A stretch of 64,000 nt of DNA from the NCBI GenBank assembly GCA_947507875.1, contig CANNQP010000013.1, forward strand, positions 1 through 64,000. Reading direction: 5' to 3'. The position numbers and the translations under genes are program-made. The notes beneath the pieces are model-generated. The model saw nothing but the letters and a program-made list of their open reading frames with translations, ran no database searches and was not told the DNA's origin. Shown here one piece after another: positions 41,862 through 50,440 of this stretch. Within the stretch, counting starts at the first letter, position 1, and each line of letters opens with the position of its first letter. Source of the DNA: Verrucomicrobiaceae bacterium. Its GTDB lineage: Bacteria > Verrucomicrobiota > Verrucomicrobiia > Verrucomicrobiales > Verrucomicrobiaceae.

Positions 41862-43016
41862 CTAACGATCCAAGGGGAGTGCATGTTTAATCTGAAGTGC
41901 ATTCTCCAGAGCTTCTTCGACGGTTTCACCCACGACATTGATATGTCCCATTTTTCGCCGTGAACGCGCTGAAGCCTTGCCATACAGATGCAGCTTCGCC
42001 CTTGGATGGCTGAGCACAGGTGTCCAGTCAGGAGAAGTCAGTGGTGCTGGCCAAAGATCACCCAGCAGGTTGATCATGACCGCTGGGCTGTGCTGACCAG
42101 GATCTCCCAAGGGAAGTCCACAAACGGCACGCATCTGCTGCTGGAATTGATTGGAGATGCATGCATCCAGGGTGAGATGGCCACTGTTGTGCGGCCGTGG
42201 AGCGATTTCATTCACCAACACTTGGCCCGCTGCGGTGACAAACATTTCGACTGCCATGGTGCCCACGTAATCGAGTCCTTCAGCGACCGCCTCCCATAGC
42301 TCAAGTGCCTGCTCCCGCACGCTAGGCTCCACCCGTGCTGGGGCAATGCTGAGGTCCAAAATGTGATGCTCATGAATGTTTTCGATCACACCATGGACTG
42401 CCATGCGTCCATCCATACTTCGTGCGCCAACGACGGAAATCTCACAGACAAAGGGCACCCATTGCTCGACGACGGCGTGATTGCCTTCAAAGTCGGCCCA
42501 TACTGCTGCGAGATCTGTACTGGATTCGATTTTCTTTTGCCCCTTGCCATCGTAACCAAAGGCCGCTGTCTTGATGACGGAAGGACGCCCTAGAGCATTA
42601 ACGGCGGACTCGAATTCTTCATAGCTCGACACGATTCTGAAATCGGCACAAGCGATGCCTTGGTCGCGAAGAAATAGCTTTTCGCGCTCACGGTGTTGGG
42701 TAGTCCAAATGGCGCGTCGACTCGGGCGGAGCGGCTTTTTTTGCTCAACGTGCACAAGGCAGGGATCAGGAATATTTTCAAACTCTGCGGTTACGACATC
42801 GACCTGATTGAGAAAACGATCGAGCATTTCGGTATCGTCGTATGGACCATTGAATTCAGCGTCAGCCCACTGACCCGCCGGGCAGCCCGGTTTTTCATCA
42901 GTGAACACGGCGATCCTATATCCACAGCGTCTTGCTTCCAGGGCTAACATACGGCCAAGTTGGCCACCGCCGAGGATACCGATGCAGGAGGGAGGAAGAA
43001 TGACCGAAGCTGACAT
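41862..43016 (-). CDS. purK: N5-carboxyaminoimidazole ribonucleotide synthase
   Basis: 384 residues, ATP-grasp enzyme of purine synthesis that carboxylates AIR with bicarbonate and ATP. G-I-L-G-G-G-Q-L-G-R-M-L-A at about 13-25 is diagnostic, followed by D-V-V-T-A-E-F-E-N-I-P, G-Y-D-G-K-G-Q and N-E-I-A-P-R-P-H-N-S-G-H. The partner purE is not in the window. Divergent from dgt. Confidence 0.97.
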   Translation of the reverse strand: MSASVILPPSCIGILGGGQLGRMLALEARRCGYRIAVFTDEKPGCPAGQWADAEFNGPYDDTEMLDRFLNQVDVVTAEFENIPDPCLVHVEQKKPLRPSRRAIWTTQHREREKLFLRDQGIACADFRIVSSYEEFESAVNALGRPSVIKTAAFGYDGKGQKKIESSTDLAAVWADFEGNHAVVEQWVPFVCEISVVGARSMDGRMAVHGVIENIHEHHILDLSIAPARVEPSVREQALELWEAVAEGLDYVGTMAVEMFVTAAGQVLVNEIAPRPHNSGHLTLDACISNQFQQQMRAVCGLPLGDPGQHSPAVMINLLGDLWPAPLTSPDWTPVLSHPRAKLHLYGKASARSRRKMGHINVVGETVEEALENALQIKHALPLDR

Positions 43017-43151
43017 GGGGAAATGCTAAATGAAGAGTTACTCCCTAGACTCAGGATTGGGCTCGACGCCAAAACAAAAAGTGTGCAGATCGTTTTCTGG
43101 CTGGGAGCTAGCCCTTGCCAGCCAGCGTGCCCAGCCTAGCATCAGCTCAAA

Positions 43152-44420
43152 ATGCCATCCAACTCCTTCTACACTGCCTTTGATACGGCAACCCATCTTG
43201 ACCGACCGTCTCAGGCTGGTGAATACCGAAGCGCATTTCAGATTGATCGTGATCGGATCATCCACAGTGCTGCCTTTCGTCGTCTTCAGAGTAAAACTCA
43301 GGTCTTTCTTTCTGGAGAATATGATTTTTATCGCACGCGATTGACCCACAGCATCGAGGTTGCTCAGATTGGTCGTTCGATTTGTGCTTGGCTGGCCGAA
43401 CAAAAAACTGCCATGAAAGAAGGGGTGCGAATTGATGCTGATTTGGTGGAAAGTGCCTGTCTTGCTCATGATTTAGGACACCCGCCTTTTGGCCATACAG
43501 GAGAGCGAACTCTGCATCGCTTGATGCAACCCTATGGAGGCTTTGAGGGCAACGCCCAAACTCTACGATTGCTAACTCAGACAATCTTTAACAACGGACG
43601 CGAGGGCATGAATCCAACCCGCGCGCTGCTCGATGCTGTTTTGAAATACAAGACGCTCCACAAGGATGCTGCTGGTGCGAAGAATCACTACATCTATGAT
43701 GAAGACGCGGGGTGGCTGGAATTCACGTTAGCCGGATGTTCTTTTCCTTCGGAATTAGCCCCTGGTTCAGCGCGTAACCGATTCAAAAGCATTGAATGTC
43801 AGATCATGGATTGGGCAGACGATACAGCGTATTCAGTCAATGATTTGGCTGATGGCATTCAGGCTGGATTCATCACGGCTTCTCGTTTGGAACAATGGGC
43901 AAGTCAGCAACCACTGTCTGCCGTTGAAATGGCACAGATCGAATTTCTTTGTTCAGCGATTACCAAGAGTAGGGTAGAAGCTTACTTAAATCGACAGATT
44001 GGAGATTGCATACGGGCAACGGGTTTGGAACCGACCGAGAATTTTTTGAGTTCATTGAGCCAGCGTCATTCATGGTCTCTTAAGGTCGAGCCTGAGATGA
44101 AAGCGGTTTGCAGGCTCAACAAGCGTATTGCTTTGGAATTGGTTTTCAAGACACCTCAATTGCAGCAGCTTGACTTCAAAGCGGATTTCATCCTGACACG
44201 GCTGTTTGAGGTCCTGCGCAATCGCTACATTGAAGGTGAGCAGTCCACCCTGCACCTTATGCCAGAAACTTATGAGCAGGAAGTAAGCAAAGCTCCTGAT
44301 GCGGCGGCGCGCGCTCGTTTAGTCTGCGATTGGGTGGCAAGCATGACGGATGCGTTTGCTTTCCGAACCTATCGGCGGTTGTTTGATGCCAACTTTGGTT
44401 CGATCACCGATTTGGTTTAA
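43152..44420 (+). CDS. dgt: deoxyguanosinetriphosphate triphosphohydrolase-like protein
   Basis: 422 residues, HD-domain dNTPase that splits dGTP (or other dNTPs) to the nucleoside and triphosphate. R-D-R-I-I-H-S-A-A-F-R-R-L-Q-S-K-T-Q-V at 33-51 is the family start; metal ligands are His66 (T-H-S), His106-Asp107 (A-H-D-L-G-H-P-P-F-G-H) and the later D-W-A-D-D-T-A-Y-S. It acts in nucleotide-pool control. Ends 51 bases from a convergent gene. Confidence 0.93.
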   Translation: MPSNSFYTAFDTATHLDRPSQAGEYRSAFQIDRDRIIHSAAFRRLQSKTQVFLSGEYDFYRTRLTHSIEVAQIGRSICAWLAEQKTAMKEGVRIDADLVESACLAHDLGHPPFGHTGERTLHRLMQPYGGFEGNAQTLRLLTQTIFNNGREGMNPTRALLDAVLKYKTLHKDAAGAKNHYIYDEDAGWLEFTLAGCSFPSELAPGSARNRFKSIECQIMDWADDTAYSVNDLADGIQAGFITASRLEQWASQQPLSAVEMAQIEFLCSAITKSRVEAYLNRQIGDCIRATGLEPTENFLSSLSQRHSWSLKVEPEMKAVCRLNKRIALELVFKTPQLQQLDFKADFILTRLFEVLRNRYIEGEQSTLHLMPETYEQEVSKAPDAAARARLVCDWVASMTDAFAFRTYRRLFDANFGSITDLV

Positions 44421-44471
44421 GAACAACTTTCAAGAGGCGGTCTTTTGATTTTTTAATCAAGTCTCTAGCGC

Positions 44472-45764
44472 TCAAATCTCGGATGGAGATTCGCCGTTAC
44501 CATCCTCTTTGCGACCATCGTCTCCATTACTCTCAGGTGAACCAATACCGTTTCCTGTATTCGAGGGGTTGCTTATGATCACAGGTGGTGCGCCTCCGTT
44601 GTCGCTGCTGCTCTCCTGTGTGTTGTTGGATTGAGGGGCATCTGCGCCCAGGCTACCATTGGTGTTCACTTCACCTGTATTCGGATTCACAGTGATGTTC
44701 ATGGTATTGCCATTCTGATTGACCACGGAGGTTACATTTCCATCTGAATCCGTGGTGGTGTTAACATTTGTGCCTCCACTGCTGTAAAAAATATTTCCTG
44801 AACCTGAGATACTGATGGTGCTGACCACGAGAGCTGGCGGATTGAAGTCAGGTTCCCAGCGTACGGCTACGTAACGAGCTTTGACCGCTGCTTTAGTCTT
44901 GATCTGGATAACTCCTTTGCCAACCGCATCTTCACCAGAAACTACAGGGTTTACTTCATCTAGAGCCGACGGATCAAATGCTAGACGACCTTTCCAATCT
45001 TCTTTTTCAGGCAGTGTCTCGAACGTGTATACTTGAATTCTCATGGGGCGTGGAGAGTGAACTGAGCCAAATTCCGTGAGAGAGCGCACCTGACCAAGGT
45101 CGTACACAGCCGTCCGATATTTGTCATTCGATTCAGGAAAACTGATCTCTGAAGTCGTTGCGGCAAGATTGCGAGAAGAGTAGTCTTCAGGGTTTATGTA
45201 GATCAATCGACCTCCACCTATTCCAGAAGCAAAATTGACCTTGGCTCCATGGCCATCATTGGTTTGTGTCACTTTGTAGCTGGCGTCACTATGGGAGCCT
45301 AGCAGCTGAAAGCTCCGAATGATCCCACCGCGATGAAGGTCGAACTGAAGACGAACGTAAATTCCTTGAGCGACCCCTAGTGAAAGATGGATGACGTGAT
45401 CTATGGAATTAACGGACTTGCTAACTTTGTTTTTCCAGGTTTTTCCGTCACTGCTTAAGGAAGCGGTGATGGTTCCTTCTAGACCCTCGCCCACGAAGGA
45501 AACTTTCTCCACAGTGGACTGGCGAACCAATTTCAAAATGGCTTCGCTCTGTCCACTTGCCACACGCACAGGACGAAGAGGGTCACCAAGAATAAGTCCT
45601 GATGAGGGAGCTAGCCCTTGAGCACTTGCCACCGTGGTGCCAGCGCTCACGAGAGACATGTTGACGGAATGACTAACAGAAGATGGAAGCCGACTCCACT
45701 TGCCAACAGCTAATGATAGGGTGCCTAATGAGAGGATGGCGGTGAGTTGAAGGTGACGTTTCAC
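44472..45764 (-). CDS. secreted protein of unknown function with Asn-rich C-terminus
   Basis: 430 residues from a GTG at 45764. The first 20 residues are basic then hydrophobic (signal-like). Residues about 60-310 are beta-rich, with V-S-F-V-G-E-G-L-E-G-T-I-T-A-S-L-S-S-D-G-K-T-W and R-Y-V-A-V-R-W-E-P, suggestive of discoidin-like (F5/8-type) modules. The last 110 residues are low complexity, rich in Asn, Gly, Ser and Asp (for example N-Q-N-G-N-T-M-N-I-T-V-N-P-N-T). No catalytic motif. May be surface-exposed and sugar-binding; not recognised as a named family. Confidence 0.7.
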   Translation of the reverse strand: MKRHLQLTAILSLGTLSLAVGKWSRLPSSVSHSVNMSLVSAGTTVASAQGLAPSSGLILGDPLRPVRVASGQSEAILKLVRQSTVEKVSFVGEGLEGTITASLSSDGKTWKNKVSKSVNSIDHVIHLSLGVAQGIYVRLQFDLHRGGIIRSFQLLGSHSDASYKVTQTNDGHGAKVNFASGIGGGRLIYINPEDYSSRNLAATTSEISFPESNDKYRTAVYDLGQVRSLTEFGSVHSPRPMRIQVYTFETLPEKEDWKGRLAFDPSALDEVNPVVSGEDAVGKGVIQIKTKAAVKARYVAVRWEPDFNPPALVVSTISISGSGNIFYSSGGTNVNTTTDSDGNVTSVVNQNGNTMNITVNPNTGEVNTNGSLGADAPQSNNTQESSSDNGGAPPVIISNPSNTGNGIGSPESNGDDGRKEDGNGESPSEI

Positions 45765-46023
45765 AGCAAGCGGGGGGCAGAGAATACGTTAAACAACGAT
45801 GTGAATAACTGAAGAATGGTTTTGAACCATATGAGGATGCTGATGTAAAGAAATCTTTATGACACTTACGCCACATGTTCATTCCTTGCTTAGGTTTTAA
45901 GTGCTGACTTATATGGTCTCTGATTAGGTTTAGGTCTGTTGCGAGGATTCAAGCCTGTGGCACTCATGAAACTAGGGTGGAATCGAAGCTGGCGCAGCGA
46001 CTGACTCTGCATCATGAATCCCA

Positions 46024-47382
46024 ATGATTTCAGACCAAGACACCATTGCTGCCATTTCCACGGCCATGGGAGAGGCTGCGCTCTCGGTGATTCGCCTTTC
46101 GGGTTCTCAGGCTCGTCAGGTAGCCAAGCTAGTTTTTTCACCTTCTATGGGGTGGGATAAGGTCGTACTCCGTCAGCTTCATCGGGCCATGGCTCGATCC
46201 TCTGATGGGATGATCTTGGACGATGGTCTGATGGTTTTTTTTCGAGGGCCTTCCAGTTACACCGGAGAAGACTTGATTGAATTTCATGGTCACGGTGGTC
46301 TGCTTGTCACTCAGAAGGTGTATGAAGCGATACTTCAAGCGGGAGCGCGTGCTGCTGGGCCCGGCGAGTTTACCCAGCGGGCATTTTTGAATGGTAAAAT
46401 GGATCTCACCCAGGCCGAAGCAGTGATGGACCTCATCCATGCCCAGAGCACCCTGGCCATGAAAGCGGCACATGAACAGCTTGGGGGCGCTATCGGCAAA
46501 GAGGCGCTTATCTTGAAAGAAACGTTGCTTCCCGTGCTAGCTCACGTCGAGGCTTACATTGATTTTCCTGAAGAAGATATTTCTCCTGACACCGGCGAAG
46601 CCTTGGCCGCGAGGATGGATGAAGTCATACTGCGATCGCGTCGGTTATTGGATACCGCCGAACAGGGGAGAATCCTGCGCCAGGGGGCGCGGACGGTGAT
46701 CTGTGGTAAGCCCAATGTCGGAAAGTCCAGTTTGTTGAATTGCCTACTGGGCTTCGAACGTGCGATTGTTTCGCCATTGGCAGGCACCACTCGCGATACC
46801 ATTGAGGAAATCATTCAAGTTCATGGCATTCCGCTTCGGCTCGTGGACACGGCAGGCCTTCGTGCGGAAAGTGCGGACGGTATTGAGCGAATCGGCATGG
46901 ATCGGACACGCAAGGAACTTGAGCGTGCTGATTTGATTCTTGAGGTCGTGGATGCTTCTGAGTCTCCCGCTTTAGCTGAACGACTCAGCTTACCTGTCGG
47001 GGTCGAGGAACGCCGAATTTTGCTGCTTAACAAAGCAGACTTAGGGCTTGCCCCGGGTTGGCCATCCGAGGCTGTTCCCTTGTCATGCCAAAAAGGTGAG
47101 GGCATGGAGGCTCTACGCGATGCCATTCGTAAGGCACTTATCGAAAAAGGCACCTTATTAGGAGCGCATCCGATCGCGATCAATGCAAGGCATCAAGCTT
47201 GCTTTCAAAAAGTAGCCGAGCGGGTTCAGTCTGCAAAACAAGCTCTACAACAAGGTTTGGCACCTGAGTATGTTGCTCTCGATCTGCGTGAAGCTTTGTT
47301 ATCCATTGGCGAAGTTGTAGGTATGGTCGATGTCGAACAATTGCTGGATGTGATCTTTTCTTCCTTCTGCATTGGCAAATGA
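46024..47382 (+). CDS. mnmE: tRNA uridine-5-carboxymethylaminomethyl modification GTPase MnmE
   Basis: 452 residues. With MnmG it modifies U34 of certain tRNAs. The N-terminal formyl-THF-binding domain has D-T-I-A-A-I-S-T-A (6-14) and G-P-G-E-F-T-Q-R-A-F-L-N-G-K (112-125). The inserted G domain starts with G-K-P-N-V-G-K-S-S at 228-236, then G-T-T-R-D-T, D-T-A-G and N-K-A-D. The protein ends in the conserved F-C-I-G-K with Cys449. Followed 54 bases later by purB in the same direction. Confidence 0.97.
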   Translation: MISDQDTIAAISTAMGEAALSVIRLSGSQARQVAKLVFSPSMGWDKVVLRQLHRAMARSSDGMILDDGLMVFFRGPSSYTGEDLIEFHGHGGLLVTQKVYEAILQAGARAAGPGEFTQRAFLNGKMDLTQAEAVMDLIHAQSTLAMKAAHEQLGGAIGKEALILKETLLPVLAHVEAYIDFPEEDISPDTGEALAARMDEVILRSRRLLDTAEQGRILRQGARTVICGKPNVGKSSLLNCLLGFERAIVSPLAGTTRDTIEEIIQVHGIPLRLVDTAGLRAESADGIERIGMDRTRKELERADLILEVVDASESPALAERLSLPVGVEERRILLLNKADLGLAPGWPSEAVPLSCQKGEGMEALRDAIRKALIEKGTLLGAHPIAINARHQACFQKVAERVQSAKQALQQGLAPEYVALDLREALLSIGEVVGMVDVEQLLDVIFSSFCIGK

Positions 47383-47436
47383 TAGCGCTCTAGGAGTTGC
47401 ATTCCCCAGATCGTGACCTAAATCGCCCGCCACATC

Positions 47437-48870
47437 ATGTCCCAGACCGATTTTATTCCCAATGTCCTTGCTGAACGCTACGCTACTGCCGCCATGCGCG
47501 CACTATGGTCAGGTGAGGGCAAGGTTCGACTCGAGCGGGACTACTGGATCGCAGTGTTGAAAGGCCAGCGTGATCTTGGCATTCCTGTTCCACAGGGTGT
47601 GATTGAAGCCTATGAGCATGTCAAAGGTCAGGTCAACCTCACGTCCATCATGCAACGCGAACGCGTGACTCGGCATGATGTGAAGGCACGCATCGAAGAG
47701 TTTTGTGAGCTTGCTGGTCACGAGCACATTCACAAAGGCATGACCAGCCGCGATCTGACTGAGAATGTTGAGCAGCTGCAGACCTTTCGTGCTTTGCTTG
47801 AGGTCCGCAACAAAAGCATAGCCGTCTTGGCGGGGCTTTCTCGACGCGCCCAACAAACTCGGGACATTCCTTTTACAGCTCGCACCCACAATGTCGCTGC
47901 TCAGGTCAGCACCTTGGGAAAAAGACTGGCCATGTTTGGCGAAGAGATGTTGCTCGGTTATCAAGCGCTGGATGCCTTGATCCAAAGCTACCCCGCGCGT
48001 GGTCTCAAGGGGGCGGTTGGCACTCGCTTGGACCAAATCACTTTGTTCAATGGAGATGTCTCGAAAGCGCGTGCTCTGGAAGAGCGTGTGCTGCATCACC
48101 TTGGCATTCATGCAGCCTTGGATTGTGTGGGCCAAGTTTATCCGCGCAGCCTCGACATGCAGGTCATCTCCACGCTTTGTCATGTGGCCAGTGGTCCGAG
48201 CAGCTTTGCGAAGACATTACGACTCATGGCTGGTCACGAATTGGCTTCAGAGGGCTTTGCCAAAGGACAAGTTGGCAGTTCTGCCATGCCACACAAGATG
48301 AACAGCCGCAGCTGCGAGCGCATCAATGGGTTTCATGTCATCCTGAAGGGATATCTGGCCATGGCTGCTGGCCTCGCAGGAGATCAATGGAATGAAGGCG
48401 ATGTGTCATGTTCAGTCGTTCGACGAGTGATGCTGCCAGATGCATTTCTAGCCATGGATGGTCTTCTGGAGACTACACTCACAGTTCTAAATCAGATGGA
48501 AGTCTTTGAGGCCGTGGTGGAGCATGAACTGATGCGTTATCTGCCCTTCTTGCTCACGACCACCGTGCTGATGGAGGCCGTTAAAGCCGGTGCAGGTCGT
48601 GAAGCCGCTCACGAGGCTATCAAAGAACATGCAGTTCAAGTCGCACGTGACATGCGCACAGGTAAGGTCGCGCAAAACGACCTCTTTACACGTCTTGCTG
48701 CTGACCCACGTCTAGGGCTATCCTCTGATTCTTTCGATCACTTGATAGCTCAAGGTCGTGCAAATGCTGGCGATGCCGCAGAGCAAGTCGATCACTTTGC
48801 CCAACGAGTCGGCAAGTTGGCTGAGGCCTTTCCTGAAGCCGCGCACTATGAGCCAGGTGCTATTCTTTGA
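47437..48870 (+). CDS. purB: adenylosuccinate lyase
   Basis: 477 residues, fumarase/aspartase superfamily. Releases fumarate from SAICAR and adenylosuccinate in purine synthesis. The signature loop G-S-S-A-M-P-H-K-M-N is at 280-289; K-G-M-T-S-R-D-L-T-E-N and T-A-R-T-H-N-V-A-A-Q (His region) are the other two conserved segments. Length and layout match the longer, eukaryote-like PurB type. Confidence 0.95.
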   Translation: MSQTDFIPNVLAERYATAAMRALWSGEGKVRLERDYWIAVLKGQRDLGIPVPQGVIEAYEHVKGQVNLTSIMQRERVTRHDVKARIEEFCELAGHEHIHKGMTSRDLTENVEQLQTFRALLEVRNKSIAVLAGLSRRAQQTRDIPFTARTHNVAAQVSTLGKRLAMFGEEMLLGYQALDALIQSYPARGLKGAVGTRLDQITLFNGDVSKARALEERVLHHLGIHAALDCVGQVYPRSLDMQVISTLCHVASGPSSFAKTLRLMAGHELASEGFAKGQVGSSAMPHKMNSRSCERINGFHVILKGYLAMAAGLAGDQWNEGDVSCSVVRRVMLPDAFLAMDGLLETTLTVLNQMEVFEAVVEHELMRYLPFLLTTTVLMEAVKAGAGREAAHEAIKEHAVQVARDMRTGKVAQNDLFTRLAADPRLGLSSDSFDHLIAQGRANAGDAAEQVDHFAQRVGKLAEAFPEAAHYEPGAIL

Positions 48871-48884
48871 CTTCACGGCAAAAA

Positions 48885-48913
48885 CTCAGGTCGACTGACG
48901 GGTGAGCTTTTTT
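48885..48913 (+). terminator. possible intrinsic terminator after purB
   Basis: CTCA and TGAG (48885-48888 and 48903-48906) plus an inner GTC/GAC pair can form a short interrupted hairpin, followed by C and six T residues. The stem is weak, so the call is tentative. Confidence 0.4.
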
Positions 48914-50427
48914 CATTCCGGGATGGGATCTCCTCGTTTCACCACAGTGCCTTCCCAGATGGCTTCATGGGTCTTTTGGTCGTAAGTTAGCACACGGGAG
49001 GCGCTATTCGGAGCAGGTGGAACATCGATCTTCGGTAGCCACTTGCGGTGTTCGGCGATGATTTCGGCGTTTTCGGGCTTCGATGCAAGGTTAGTCCACT
49101 CGTTAGGATCGTTGACCATGTCGTAGAGTTCCTCGCTGCCGTCCGCATAGACGATGTAGCGCCAGTGTTCGCTCCGCACAGCATGGTTGCCCTGGTTGTG
49201 GCTAGTGATGGCTGGACGCACGCGTTTCACGGCGGCATTTTTAAGCTGTGGCGTGAGGCTGATGCCTTCCAAGTCATGACGTTTCGTTAATCCAGCAAGC
49301 TCAATCAGCGTAGGGTAGATATCGAGCAGCTCGGCGGGCTGGTTGCATCGCTGGCCAGGCGTGACACCGGGGCCAGCAAAGATCAGCGGTACTTTCGTGC
49401 CTCGATCCCAGAGTGAGTTCTTGCCTGTTATCTCTTTTTCGCCTAGGTGCCAGCCGTGATCCCCCCACACGACGATGAGGGTGTCATCGCGGTGGCCAGA
49501 TTCATCCAGCGCAGTCAGCAGGCGGCCGATCTGTGCATCTGTGAAACTCGTGCAAGCGAGGTAGCTACGCACGAGATGACGCCATTGATTGGCCTCTTTG
49601 AGGAACTTCAAACGAGGCTCTGGCAGATGCCAGTGCAGATACCAAGAAAAACGCGGTGTGTCGGCACGGTCGTTCTCGATGATTTTCGGCAGTACGCTGT
49701 CATCATCTGGATACAGATCGAACCACTTTTGCGTGGCGTAACAAGGCACATGCGGCAGGAAAAAACCCGCCGCGATGAAGAAGGGCTGCTCTTTGGGTGC
49801 TTTCTTGATTTGTTCGATGGTCCACGAAGCCACTTGGTAGTCGCCTTTGCCTGTGTCGTCATTGTCGAGTGGCCACACGCCCCAGTCCATAAGAGGGTTG
49901 TTGCCCATGGGTGTGTTGCCGATGAGCTTTTTCGGCGGTTTGCTGCCAAATCCACCATAAGGGGCGGTAACCATGAACTCAGGCTTCATGAGCGATGGCT
50001 TTTTTGCAGCATTTTTGCCCTTCCCTTTGCCGCCAGATCCAGCGCCGCCGGTGCCTCCATGGTAGATCTTGCCCGTGGCAGCAGTGAGGTAGCCGTGATT
50101 TTCGAAATGCTGGGGTAGTGCGACGCGATCTTTCCACTGCGGCAGAGTGCGAAAGTAAGGAGAGAGACCATAGATACCCGTCGTGGTCGGGCGCAGTCCT
50201 AGTAGCAGGCTCGTGCGCGAAGGATTGCACAGCGGCATGTTGCAGTGCGCATTGGTGAACGTTGTGCCACGTGCGGCTAGTTTGTCGAGATTCGGCGTCT
50301 TTGCCATCGGATGGCCACCAAGGTGGCCGATCCAGTCGTTTTGATCGTCGATGGCAATGAACAACACATTTGGCTTTGCAGCGAAGAGCGTGGGACAAAG
50401 AAGGAGCGCGATGAGTAAGGGTTTCAT
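48913..50427 (-). CDS. secreted sulfatase (iduronate-2-sulfatase-like, family S1)
   Basis: 504 residues from the ATG at 50427 (a TTG one codon earlier is not preferred). Signal peptide at 1-17. The formylglycine site is C67-N-P-S-R in M-P-L-C-N-P-S-R-T-S-L-L-L-G; metal-binding Asp pair in A-I-D-D-Q-N-D-W. V-W-G-D-H-G-W-H-L-G-E supplies the later metal ligands. Removes sulfate esters from a glycan outside the cytoplasm; activation needs a formylglycine-generating enzyme not encoded here. Ten to fifteen bases downstream of the other sulfatase, so probably co-transcribed. Confidence 0.93.
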   Translation of the reverse strand: MKPLLIALLLCPTLFAAKPNVLFIAIDDQNDWIGHLGGHPMAKTPNLDKLAARGTTFTNAHCNMPLCNPSRTSLLLGLRPTTTGIYGLSPYFRTLPQWKDRVALPQHFENHGYLTAATGKIYHGGTGGAGSGGKGKGKNAAKKPSLMKPEFMVTAPYGGFGSKPPKKLIGNTPMGNNPLMDWGVWPLDNDDTGKGDYQVASWTIEQIKKAPKEQPFFIAAGFFLPHVPCYATQKWFDLYPDDDSVLPKIIENDRADTPRFSWYLHWHLPEPRLKFLKEANQWRHLVRSYLACTSFTDAQIGRLLTALDESGHRDDTLIVVWGDHGWHLGEKEITGKNSLWDRGTKVPLIFAGPGVTPGQRCNQPAELLDIYPTLIELAGLTKRHDLEGISLTPQLKNAAVKRVRPAITSHNQGNHAVRSEHWRYIVYADGSEELYDMVNDPNEWTNLASKPENAEIIAEHRKWLPKIDVPPAPNSASRVLTYDQKTHEAIWEGTVVKRGDPIPE

Positions 50428-50440
50428 CAAAAGAATAGCT

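Noticed and set aside
44445..44460. TTGATT-TTTT-AATCAA hairpin between the convergent dgt and Asn-rich protein genes
   Set aside because: The 6-base stem has only one G-C pair, too weak to call a terminator.
45816..45830. ATGGTT-TTG-AACCAT inverted repeat upstream of the Asn-rich protein gene
   Set aside because: Short arms, single occurrence and no linked regulator gene.
49447..50118. 223-residue plus-strand open frame opposite the first sulfatase
   Set aside because: Shadow of the sulfatase coding strand, without motifs.
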